Shown here: one piece after another, positions 1 to 6,723 of the stretch
How positions within the stretch are numbered: position 1 is the first letter of the stretch
Layout: every line of letters starts with the position of its first letter
NCBI GenBank assembly: GCA_023387245.1
Contig: JAEWIH010000060.1
Span: 1-8,405 of the forward strand
Reading direction: 5' to 3'
Length of the DNA stretch: 8,405 bases
Origin: Bacillota bacterium
GTDB taxonomy: Bacteria; Bacillota_I; Bacilli_A; Erysipelotrichales; Erysipelotrichaceae
Position numbers and translations under genes: made by a program
Notes under the pieces: generated by a model
Databases searched by the model: none
Seen by the model: only the letters and a program-made list of their open reading frames with translations
What the model was told of the DNA's origin: nothing

Positions 1-664
1 CTCTTTGAACTAATCGTGATCCATCTACTCCCACTAATTCCTTGTCATATAATTTTTCAATTCCTAATAAACCTTTAATTTTGGAATTTTTTTCATCATA
101 TGAAGCAAAACCGACTAAATTAGATGCTAAATTATCTAATGGATAATATCTAGAAAGTGAGGAAATAAATTCAAAACCAGTTAATCCTAATTCCTCAATT
201 GCTTGTTTTTGAATATCAGTAATGCTTGCACCGGCACTACCAAATTGAACTTGAGCATTGACTGGTGCTTTATCTATTTTATCGTCCATTGAAGTTAAGC
301 GTTTATAAATATATTCTTCACTAGCATTTAATATTTTTGATAATTGTTGAGCTGCCAATTTTTTATCTTGAACATAAGCTGGTTTTTTGGCGGCAGTTAA
401 GCGTTTGGGATTAATGTAAGCAAGTAAAATATAACTACTACGATTAGTAGCAATCATTTCATGCTGACTATCATAAATATTTCCACGTTTAGCTTCTAAT
501 TTTTCATTATAATAAGAAAAGGTTTTGGCTCTGTCTTTAAAATTAGTACCTGTATATAAATGATAACCGGCTACACTAACGATAAAAACATTAGCTATAA
601 TGATAGCTAATGTAATTAGACAAACAGTAAATAAAACAATAATTTGACGACGTTGACTAGACAT
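1..664 (-). CDS. ftsI: Class B penicillin-binding protein (FtsI/Pbp2B-type), N-terminal part only
   Basis: Septal peptidoglycan transpeptidase, a membrane-anchored enzyme that cross-links peptide stems on the outer face of the membrane. I translated 221 residues before the reading frame runs off the window edge. They show a short basic cytoplasmic start (MSSQRR), one membrane anchor at about residues 8-32, then the class B dimerisation-domain hallmark RGNIYD at 60-65. A later segment carries the YYPLDNLASNLVGFA and GLLGIEKLYDKELVGVDGS signatures that precede the catalytic domain. The SxxK, SxN and KTG motifs would lie outside the window, so catalytic competence cannot be judged. The ATG is 4 bases after the ftsL stop, with a weak GAAAGA ribosome site at 672-677 inside ftsL, which suggests translational coupling. 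Its place directly after ftsL in a dcw cluster supports FtsI. A SpoVD-like paralogue cannot be excluded from this fragment. Confidence 0.9.
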   Translation of the reverse strand, partial: MSSQRRQIIVLFTVCLITLAIIIANVFIVSVAGYHLYTGTNFKDRAKTFSYYNEKLEAKRGNIYDSQHEMIATNRSSYILLAYINPKRLTAAKKPAYVQDKKLAAQQLSKILNASEEYIYKRLTSMDDKIDKAPVNAQVQFGSAGASITDIQKQAIEELGLTGFEFISSLSRYYPLDNLASNLVGFASYDEKNSKIKGLLGIEKLYDKELVGVDGSRLVQR

Positions 665-668
665 AATT

Positions 669-965
669 TTATCTTTCAGGAATAACTACTACGTTTGATC
701 TATTCGCATTTAATCCAGCAGATTGTGCTGATTTTGAAACATTATTAAAACTAGCAGATTTAGTTATTTCGATAGTTAATAATTCATTATCAGAACGCAA
801 TTGGGCAGTTTCATTATTAATTTTTTGAACTGCTACACTTAAATTAGCATTATATCCTCTTAAAAACAATGTAACACCTAACCATAATATTAAAGACATT
901 AAAAACATTAATCTAAAAAAGTTATTTTTTCTAATTTTTCTTCTACTAGTTACATACTTTGGCAT
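669..965 (-). CDS. ftsL: FtsL-like cell division protein
   Basis: Small bitopic division protein of 98 residues, in the size range of FtsL/DivIC proteins. It has a basic cytoplasmic tail (residues 1-16, rich in K and R), one membrane helix at about 17-36, then an extracellular helix with heptad-like spacing (about 40-70, NLSVAVQKINNETAQLRSDN). The tail contains SAQSAGL, matching the position of the short conserved segment at the end of FtsL coiled coils. In the family, FtsL pairs with DivIC/FtsB and activates the FtsW-FtsI synthase. Sequence conservation is poor in this family, so the call rests on topology plus position between rsmH and the PBP gene. The ATG is 4 bases after the rsmH stop. 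The GAAAGGA ribosome site (978-984) lies inside rsmH, with a rather long 12-base spacing. Confidence 0.85.
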   Translation of the reverse strand: MPKYVTSRRKIRKNNFFRLMFLMSLILWLGVTLFLRGYNANLSVAVQKINNETAQLRSDNELLTIEITKSASFNNVSKSAQSAGLNANRSNVVVIPER

Positions 966-969
966 AATT

Positions 970-1887
970 CTAATTAATCCTTTCTAATATTCTTAAAATT
1001 GCGCTATGGGCTCGATTATTTAAAGCCACTTCTAAATCGCTAACTATCATTTTTTTAGACAAAAAATCTAACTTTTCTGTTTCCAAAACCGGAATTCTAC
1101 GATTGTTTTTAGGTGGTTTTGATAACTGATTAAAAGCTTTTTTTACGATTCTATCTTCTAATGAATGAAAACTAATTATGGCTAATATACCATTAACGTT
1201 TAATAATTTTGGCATAAATTCTAATGCTAATTGTAAAGAATCTAATTCACCATTAACCGCAATTCTTAAAGCTTGAAAAGTTTTTTTAGCTGGATGACCT
1301 TTACTGTTTAATACTTTGGCAGGTAAGGCAGACTTAATAGCTGCTACTAAGTCAAAAGTTGTTGTTAATGGTCGATTTTTTATTATGTTTTCAACAATTT
1401 TATAAGCAAATTTTTCTTCGCCATATTCATATAATATTTTTATGAGTTGTTGTTTAGAATATTCATTTATAATTTCTAGAGCACTTAATTGTTGTTCTTG
1501 ATTCATTCTCATATCTAATAGCGAATCATAGCGATAACTAAAGCCGCGTTCAGGGGTATCAAATTGAGGAGATGATACTCCTAAATCCAATAAAATACCA
1601 TCAACTTTATTTATGTTTAATGATGATAAAATTTTATCAATATTACAAAAATTGGCTTTATATAAAAATAGTTTATTTTCTAAATGATAATCTTGAATCA
1701 TTACTTTACCGAAATCTATAGCTGCTTGGTCTAGGTCGGTAGCGATCAATTTACCGCTAGTCAGCTTTTGACAAATGGCTAAACTATGACCGCCTCTGCC
1801 AAATGTGCCATCTACATAAATGCCATTAGGCTTAATGTTTAAGCAGTCGATAGCTTCTTGTTTAAGGACTGAAATATGTTGGGTCAT
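970..1887 (-). CDS. rsmH: 16S rRNA (cytosine(1402)-N(4))-methyltransferase RsmH
   Basis: Methylates N4 of C1402 in the 16S rRNA decoding centre using S-adenosylmethionine (formerly MraW). The 305 residues match the usual length of about 310. Visible motifs are the SAM-binding loop GTFGRGGHS (27-35), the acidic ATDLD that follows it (49-53), DLGVSSPQFD (101-110), RGFSYR (114-119) and DMRM (125-128). KTFQALRIAVN (202-212) and ISFHSLEDRIVK (238-249) complete the family pattern with no gap. The start codon overlaps the mraZ stop in an ATGA (1884-1887). I see no purine-rich ribosome site just upstream, so translation is probably coupled to mraZ. It is the second gene of the dcw operon. Confidence 0.97.
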   Translation of the reverse strand: MTQHISVLKQEAIDCLNIKPNGIYVDGTFGRGGHSLAICQKLTSGKLIATDLDQAAIDFGKVMIQDYHLENKLFLYKANFCNIDKILSSLNINKVDGILLDLGVSSPQFDTPERGFSYRYDSLLDMRMNQEQQLSALEIINEYSKQQLIKILYEYGEEKFAYKIVENIIKNRPLTTTFDLVAAIKSALPAKVLNSKGHPAKKTFQALRIAVNGELDSLQLALEFMPKLLNVNGILAIISFHSLEDRIVKKAFNQLSKPPKNNRRIPVLETEKLDFLSKKMIVSDLEVALNNRAHSAILRILERIN

Positions 1888-2306
1888 ATAATTAAATTTG
1901 AAGCAAATTCTGAAATGTTTTCACTAGACATTTGATAATAATCATCCCAGATTTTTTCGTCCCATATTTCTAAATGATCAATATTACCTACAATTACACA
2001 ACGCTTAGATAACTTAGCTGATTCAATCAACTTGGCTGGTAAATTAATTCGTCCTTGGACATCCACTTCCAATTCTACTGCCCTCGCAATTGTTACTGCT
2101 CTTAAGCGTCTTGCTTGTGGTGAAGTTTGTGGTAGTTCCATAATTTTATTAATCATTGTTTGAAATTCATTTGGAGCATAGACATATAAATTTTCATCTA
2201 ATCCACGAGTGACGATCATTTTATCGCCTATTTCTTCTCGTAATTTAGCTGGGACGATAATACGTCCTTTTGCATCGAGATTATGTTGATATTCACCAAT
2301 TAACAT
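1884..2306 (-). CDS. mraZ: Transcriptional regulator MraZ
   Basis: First gene of the dcw cluster, encoding the conserved AbrB-fold DNA-binding protein that in studied bacteria forms a ring and acts on its own operon promoter. The 140 residues contain the two SpoVT/AbrB-like repeats with the family DxxxR signature: DAKGR followed by IIVPAKLR (11-23), and DVQGR followed by INLPAKL (82-93). IEIW-like LEIW (112-115) is also present. Length is near the typical 143. The start is decided by a strong GGAGGA ribosome site (2313-2318), 6 bases upstream. Its probable target boxes lie just upstream at 2335-2351, so autoregulation is likely. The stop codon overlaps the rsmH start. Confidence 0.97.
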   Translation of the reverse strand: MLIGEYQHNLDAKGRIIVPAKLREEIGDKMIVTRGLDENLYVYAPNEFQTMINKIMELPQTSPQARRLRAVTIARAVELEVDVQGRINLPAKLIESAKLSKRCVIVGNIDHLEIWDEKIWDDYYQMSSENISEFASNLII

Positions 2307-2334
2307 CTCTTATCCTCCATTAAATGACATAAAC

Positions 2335-2351
2335 CACCACTTCACACCACT
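2335..2351 (-). promoter_or_regulatory. Candidate MraZ operator: two AGTGGTG boxes, 10-bp period
   Basis: On the minus strand AGTGGTG occurs at 2351-2345 and again at 2341-2335, exactly one helical turn apart. It sits between the -10 element and the mraZ ribosome site. MraZ is known to bind tandem GTG-containing repeats with about 10-bp period in front of mraZ (TGGGN in E. coli, AAAGTG-type in mollicutes). These boxes resemble the mollicute type. By position they would cover the transcription start, which suits autorepression. A third box at the same spacing (around 2325-2331) is only weakly similar. Confidence 0.75.
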
Positions 2352-2379
2352 ATTATATCAAAAAATGATAAAAAGTAAA
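2352..2379 (-). promoter_or_regulatory. Sigma-A-type promoter of the mraZ/dcw operon
   Basis: The minus strand carries a perfect TATAAT (-10) at 2352-2357. It is preceded by TGA (2358-2360), giving an extended -10. A TTTACT -35 (4 of 6 consensus bases) lies at 2374-2379 with a 16-base spacer. The predicted start near 2345 leaves a leader of about 40 bases containing the operator boxes and the GGAGGA site. The -35 lies inside the 3' arm of the upstream inverted repeat. Confidence 0.75.
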
Positions 2380-2427
2380 CCTATAAACATAAAATTTTTA
2401 TCAAATTCAGTGCTTATAGGTTTACTT
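2361..2427 (-). terminator. Terminator-like inverted repeat downstream of malQ
   Basis: A perfect 14-bp inverted repeat pairs 2414-2427 with 2373-2386 (minus-strand arms AAGTAAACCTATAA and TTATAGGTTTACTT). It begins 3 bases after the malQ stop and is followed by a T-rich run (TTTATCATTTTTT). The 27-base loop is long and GC is low, but it contains a further small palindrome (2389-2401) that could close the structure. Its place between malQ and mraZ fits a Rho-independent terminator of modest strength. An alternative is a regulatory palindrome. Confidence 0.6.
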
Positions 2428-2429
2428 AA

Positions 2430-3908
2430 TTATCTATAATATATTTTATTTAATTGTTTAATTTTGTTTGCTAGATCGTCATTTAGATCATCTAATGACA
2501 CACGCCATTGCCAATTGCCTAAAGTGTTTGGTAAGTTCATTCTAGTTTCAATGCCTAATTGTAAAAAATCTTGCATTTGGGCAATGGCTAAAGAAGAAAC
2601 AGATGACCAAACTCCTCTAATCATACCCCAAACTAAACCTTCTTCTTGATTTAATTTCAAATACTTTTTCGCAAATTCAATTTCTGATTCAGAGGCATTA
2701 GTTAGCCAGGCGGCTAATGGTAGATTATCGTGAGTGCCAGTATAATAAATAGAATTTTGGTTGATTCGATGTGGTAAATGTTCACTTTCATCATATGGAT
2801 TAAAGGCGAATTGTAATACTCGCATTCCTGGATATCCGACTTGATTTCTTAGTTCTCTGACATTGTCAGTAATATCACCTAAATCTTCAACAATTATTTG
2901 GGCTTGTGGTAAAGCTCTTTTTATGGCATCAAAAAATTTAATTCCAGGACCTAATACCCAATTGCCACCTTTCGCATTAGAATCTTTGGCTGGAATTGAC
3001 CAATAACTTTCAAAGCCTCTAAAATGATCTAGCCTGACAATATCGAATAGATTATAGGCTGCTTTGAGCCTAGAAATCCACCAATCATAATTTTCTTGTT
3101 CGTGTTTTTGCCAGTTATATAGCGGATTACCCCACAATTGACCATCGGTAGAGAAAGCATCTGGTGGGCAGCCACCGACACATATAACTTCTAAATTATC
3201 ATCTAACATAAATAAATCTGGTCTTACCCAAACATCACATGAGTCTAGTGCGACATAAATTGGTACATCTCCTATAATTTTAATTCCTTTTTCAGTAGCA
3301 TATTTTTTTAATTTAGTATAATGATTACTACACACACATTGCATAAATAATTGAAATTCAAATTGTTGAGATAATAATTGGCGATAATATACTAAAGCAT
3401 TTTTATCTCGCATTTTGATATCTTTTGGCCAATTTTGCCAGCTAGTGCCTCCAAAATAATTTTTTATTGCCATAAATAAACAATAGTCAGCTACCCAATG
3501 ACTTTGTTGGTTTAAAAATGCTTCTAAATCATATATCTTTTTTTGACAATTATTTTTATATGCTTTCCATAAAGTGCGATACTTGTATTTGTATAATAGT
3601 CCATAGTTAACTTGAGTAAGATTGTCTTTATATACATCTTCAAATATATCTTCACTACTTATTAAATTTTCTGCTAATAATTGATCAAAGGATATAAAAT
3701 AGGGATTATAGGCAAATGATGAGAAACTTTGATAAGGACTATCTCCATAACTAGTTGGATTTAATGGTAACATTTGCCAGTTTTTAATGCCTGCTTTGTT
3801 TAAAAAATCTATAAAGTTATAGGCGTAAGGTCCAAAGTCACCTATGCCATATTTGCCTGGTAGACTAGAAATATGTAAAATAATTCCACTTTCACGTTTA
3901 AAGTACAT
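2430..3908 (-). CDS. malQ: 4-alpha-glucanotransferase (amylomaltase, GH77)
   Basis: Cytoplasmic disproportionating enzyme that transfers glucan segments between maltodextrins and releases glucose, used in maltodextrin or glycogen metabolism. The 492 residues match the short bacterial amylomaltase form (about 500). The catalytic residues are visible in order: nucleophile D294 in VRLDHFRG, acid/base E341 in IIVEDLG, and D394 in YTGTHDN. The N-terminal ISSLPGKYGIGDFG and LPLNPTSYGDSPYQSFSSFA segments and the GQLWGNPLYNW loop (256-266) are also typical. The ATG is supported by an AGAGGT ribosome site (3916-3921), 7 bases upstream. No other glucan gene is adjacent, and terminator-like repeats on both sides suggest a single-gene unit. 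A short plus-strand open frame inside it is a shadow. Confidence 0.97.
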   Translation of the reverse strand: MYFKRESGIILHISSLPGKYGIGDFGPYAYNFIDFLNKAGIKNWQMLPLNPTSYGDSPYQSFSSFAYNPYFISFDQLLAENLISSEDIFEDVYKDNLTQVNYGLLYKYKYRTLWKAYKNNCQKKIYDLEAFLNQQSHWVADYCLFMAIKNYFGGTSWQNWPKDIKMRDKNALVYYRQLLSQQFEFQLFMQCVCSNHYTKLKKYATEKGIKIIGDVPIYVALDSCDVWVRPDLFMLDDNLEVICVGGCPPDAFSTDGQLWGNPLYNWQKHEQENYDWWISRLKAAYNLFDIVRLDHFRGFESYWSIPAKDSNAKGGNWVLGPGIKFFDAIKRALPQAQIIVEDLGDITDNVRELRNQVGYPGMRVLQFAFNPYDESEHLPHRINQNSIYYTGTHDNLPLAAWLTNASESEIEFAKKYLKLNQEEGLVWGMIRGVWSSVSSLAIAQMQDFLQLGIETRMNLPNTLGNWQWRVSLDDLNDDLANKIKQLNKIYYR

Positions 3909-3933
3909 AATTAATACCTCTTAATACTTTATT

Positions 3934-3939
3934 ATTATA
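3934..3939 (-). promoter_or_regulatory. Possible -10 element for malQ
   Basis: A perfect TATAAT on the minus strand lies 12 bases upstream of the malQ ribosome site, just after the upstream terminator. No good -35 is found at 16-18 bases (ATAATT at 3957-3962), and the TG extension is absent. In such AT-rich DNA the hexamer could be chance. The terminator in front makes some promoter here likely, but the exact site is uncertain. Confidence 0.4.
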
Positions 3940-3940
3940 T

Positions 3941-3981
3941 AACAAATAAAAAGAGTAATTATATACTAAATTACTCTTTTT
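3941..3981 (-). terminator. Rho-independent terminator of the ABC importer operon
   Basis: A perfect 13-bp inverted repeat (arms 3969-3981 and 3948-3960, AAAAAGAGTAATT pairing with AATTACTCTTTTT) has an 8-base loop. Its minus-strand 3' side ends in TTTTT and then ATTTGTT. It starts 3 bases after the permease stop codon. The A-run and T-run symmetry would let it act in both directions, but no plus-strand gene is present to use it. Confidence 0.8.
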
Positions 3982-3984
3982 AGT

Positions 3985-5637
3985 TTATATTGAAATATCT
4001 TTACCTTTTGATATTTTATAAAAGATAAATAAAGAAATTATAGTCATAATAGTTAAAATTGTACTTAAAGCAGCACCAATACCATAATTACCTCTTAAAA
4101 CTTCCGTATAAATAGAAATAGTTAAAGTTTTAGTTTTGGTTGTATACAAAATAATACTAGTCGATAATTCAGAAATCAATGTTACCCATGATAAAATCGC
4201 TCCCGCAATAATCCCACTAGCCATCATAGGCATCGTAACCTTTATAAATGTCTTTAACTTGCTAGCACCTAATGAAATAGCAGCTTCTTCAATAGACATT
4301 GGTATTTGATGTAATATCGCAGCACTAGAACGAATTGTATAAGGTAATCTACGCATTACCATTGCGATAACTAATAACATAAATGAACTTAAAGTAATCC
4401 ACTTATTTTTAAATGTAATCCCAAAAGCTATACCTAAAACACTACCAGGAATAACGTAAGGAATCATAGAAATAGTATCTAAAAAACCTGTTAAAAAATT
4501 TCTTCTCCTAACTGCTAAATAAGAAATCAATACCGCCACTATTACAATCAATAATAAAGCTGTACCAGGAATCAAAACTGTATTAACGATAGAATTACCT
4601 AATCTTTGGAATGCCTGTTGATAACTCATAAATGAATAACCATCAACAAAAATCAATCCTTTAGTATTTTTAAAAGATGTATAAATGACAAATGCTTGAG
4701 GTAATATCGATAACATCACTACACCATAACAATATAGGTATACTAATAAACTTTTTATACCAGATATCTTTTTAGCTTCTATCGGATGCAAAGCACTCAT
4801 ACTAAATGAAAATCGTTTAGATACATAACGCATTAACAAAAAGATAACGGCTGTAATTAAAACGGCCATAATGGCAATCGCACTCGCAAACCCGTCATCA
4901 CCACTAACTTCTGACATAAATTCATTAAAAATTAAAACCGGAAATGTTCGATAACCTTCACCTATTAACATTGGAGTTCCAAAATCAGACATTGCTCTAA
5001 CAAAAACCAATAGACCCCCTGCTAATATTGTAGGCATAATTAAAGGTAATACAATTTTATAAAAAATCTTAAGATTAGAACAACCTAAGTTTTTAGATGC
5101 TTCTATTAAAGAATGATCTACATTTTTTAATGCTCCTTGAACATATAGAAAAATTAAAGGATACAATTGACATGTAAAAACTAATAAAATTCCAGAGAAA
5201 CCATAAATATTAATGTCACCAATCCCAAAAGATTTTAAAAAACCAGTGATGATTCCGCTACGACCCAGCAATAACACCCAAGAATATGCACCAATGAAAG
5301 GAGCTGACATACTCGCTATAATAATTAGAGTTTGTAATACTTTTTTACCCTTTAGTTTAAACATCGTAAAAAAATAGGCTAATGGAGTTCCTATTAAAAT
5401 GCTTAAAAATGTTGCACAAATTGAAACTTTAAAACTATTAATTAATGTTGAAAAGTAATATGATTTCCCAAAAAATTTAGAAAAATATTCTAAAGTAAAA
5501 CTATTGTTCGTTTTATCAAATAATGCTTGATATAAAACCATGCCTAAAGGAATCAATAAAAATGCTACATAACATAAAACAAAAAATAATGTAATTAAGC
5601 CCCATAGATCAAGTTTAAAGCGGTTATTTTTTATCAT
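3985..5637 (-). CDS. ABC transporter permease, fused two-domain (AfuB/FbpB type)
   Basis: Membrane channel of a binding-protein-dependent importer. About 550 residues hold two BPD_transp_1 halves in one chain, each with about six hydrophobic segments, as in FbpB/AfuB-type permeases. Each half has an EAA loop that docks on the ATPase: IEASKNLGCSNLKIFYKIVLP at about 178-198 and IEEAAISLGASKLKTFIKV at about 449-467. A hydrophilic linker (about 272-297) separates the halves. I chose ATG 5637 because GAAAGGTG lies 6 bases upstream. An in-frame GTG at 5646 would add three residues, but it is part of that ribosome site. The gene overlaps the ATPase gene by 14 bases (23 with the GTG start), so the two are co-translated. 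Fused permeases of this kind serve ferric iron, phosphonate and sugar-phosphate importers, so the substrate cannot be read from this gene. Confidence 0.93.
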   Translation of the reverse strand: MIKNNRFKLDLWGLITLFFVLCYVAFLLIPLGMVLYQALFDKTNNSFTLEYFSKFFGKSYYFSTLINSFKVSICATFLSILIGTPLAYFFTMFKLKGKKVLQTLIIIASMSAPFIGAYSWVLLLGRSGIITGFLKSFGIGDINIYGFSGILLVFTCQLYPLIFLYVQGALKNVDHSLIEASKNLGCSNLKIFYKIVLPLIMPTILAGGLLVFVRAMSDFGTPMLIGEGYRTFPVLIFNEFMSEVSGDDGFASAIAIMAVLITAVIFLLMRYVSKRFSFSMSALHPIEAKKISGIKSLLVYLYCYGVVMLSILPQAFVIYTSFKNTKGLIFVDGYSFMSYQQAFQRLGNSIVNTVLIPGTALLLIVIVAVLISYLAVRRRNFLTGFLDTISMIPYVIPGSVLGIAFGITFKNKWITLSSFMLLVIAMVMRRLPYTIRSSAAILHQIPMSIEEAAISLGASKLKTFIKVTMPMMASGIIAGAILSWVTLISELSTSIILYTTKTKTLTISIYTEVLRGNYGIGAALSTILTIMTIISLFIFYKISKGKDISI

Positions 5638-6712
5638 TATTAACACCTTTCATCAAACTATTGCCATTAATAGCATCAAATAGATTGATTTTTTCTTTCT
5701 TCAAACGTAAATTGACAACTGAACCAACAGCAAATGTTTCATCTAAACCTGATTCACGTACTATTTCAATAGATAATCCGGTGTTACATAATGTCGCAAA
5801 ATAATGAGTATTTAACCCCAAAAATATACTTTGATTGATTTTAGCTTTTAATCCAGTTTCTTCATCACAAATTTCTAATTCTTCTGGACGAATCGAAGCT
5901 TTTACATTACCAGTATAGTCTTCAATTACCGTATCAAGTACATATTCTACGTTATCAAGAATAAATACATTCCCATTTAATTGACAGTCTAATATATTTG
6001 TATGACCTATAAAAGTAGCAACAAAAACATTGTAAGGACGTTGATATAAGTCTTTTGGAGAACCTATTTGTTGAATAACGCTATCTTTCATGACTGCAAT
6101 TCTATCACTAATTGCCATAGCTTCTTCTTGATCGTGGGTAACATAAACACATGTTATTCCTACTTCTTTTTGAACTTGTTGAATAACTGTCCGCATTTCA
6201 ATTCTTAATTTAGCATCTAAGTTACTCAATGGTTCATCCATCAGTAATACATCTGGTGAAATTACTAATGCCCGTGCTAAGGCAACTCTTTGTTGTTGAC
6301 CACCAGATAAATTTTCTGGTTTACGACTATGATATTGGCTAATTTGCATTAAATCCAAAAACTGTTTAGTTCTTGTTTCAATTTCAGATGAAGAAATTTT
6401 ACGATTTTTAAGTCCGAATGCTACGTTTTCTTTAACAGTCATATGCGGAAAAATAGCATAATTTTGAAATACCATCCCGATGTTTCGCTTACCAGGATCC
6501 ATATTATTAATTAATTTATCATTAAAATAAAATTCGCCGCCTTCAATAGAATTAAAACCAGCAATCATTCGTAATAATGTAGTTTTACCACAACCACTAG
6601 GACCAAGGAGAGTAAATAATTCACCCTCCCTAATATCTAAATTTAATCCTTCAATAACAACATGATCACCATATTTCTTCAACGCATTTTTTATATGTAT
6701 ATTTACACTCAT
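5624..6712 (-). CDS. ABC transporter ATP-binding protein (FbpC/PotA/AfuC-like)
   Basis: ATPase that drives the importer from the cytoplasmic face. In the 362 residues all motor motifs are intact: Walker A GPSGCGKTT (37-45), Q-loop Q83 in VFQNYAIFPHMTV, signature LSGGQQQR (135-142), Walker B VLLMDE (155-160), D-loop SNLD (163-166) and the H-loop histidine H193 in VTHDQEEAM. From about residue 235 on, a divergent C-terminal region resembles the TOBE/OB-fold domain of the MalK/FbpC/PotA class. It includes SIRPEELEI, typical of TOBE_2. That domain often carries regulatory contacts. The AGGAT ribosome site (6721-6725) overlaps the stop codon of the lipoprotein gene, 8 bases before the ATG, and the 3' end overlaps the permease gene, giving a coupled three-gene unit. 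Confidence 0.95.
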   Translation of the reverse strand: MSVNIHIKNALKKYGDHVVIEGLNLDIREGELFTLLGPSGCGKTTLLRMIAGFNSIEGGEFYFNDKLINNMDPGKRNIGMVFQNYAIFPHMTVKENVAFGLKNRKISSSEIETRTKQFLDLMQISQYHSRKPENLSGGQQQRVALARALVISPDVLLMDEPLSNLDAKLRIEMRTVIQQVQKEVGITCVYVTHDQEEAMAISDRIAVMKDSVIQQIGSPKDLYQRPYNVFVATFIGHTNILDCQLNGNVFILDNVEYVLDTVIEDYTGNVKASIRPEELEICDEETGLKAKINQSIFLGLNTHYFATLCNTGLSIEIVRESGLDETFAVGSVVNLRLKKEKINLFDAINGNSLMKGVNNDKK

Positions 6713-6723
6713 ATTATTTAATC

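Noticed and set aside
2389..2401. Small palindrome ATAAAA/TTTTAT as a separate operator
   Set aside because: It is a pure A/T palindrome inside the loop of the malQ terminator-like repeat. It is easily explained by base composition or as part of that fold.
2464..2649. Plus-strand open frame of 61 codons
   Set aside because: It lies entirely inside malQ, whose protein carries all family motifs. It has no recognisable product and is a shadow frame.
5638..5646. GTG at 5646 as start of the permease
   Set aside because: The GTG is part of the GAAAGGTG ribosome site that is well spaced for ATG 5637. The ATG is the better start, though the difference is only three residues.
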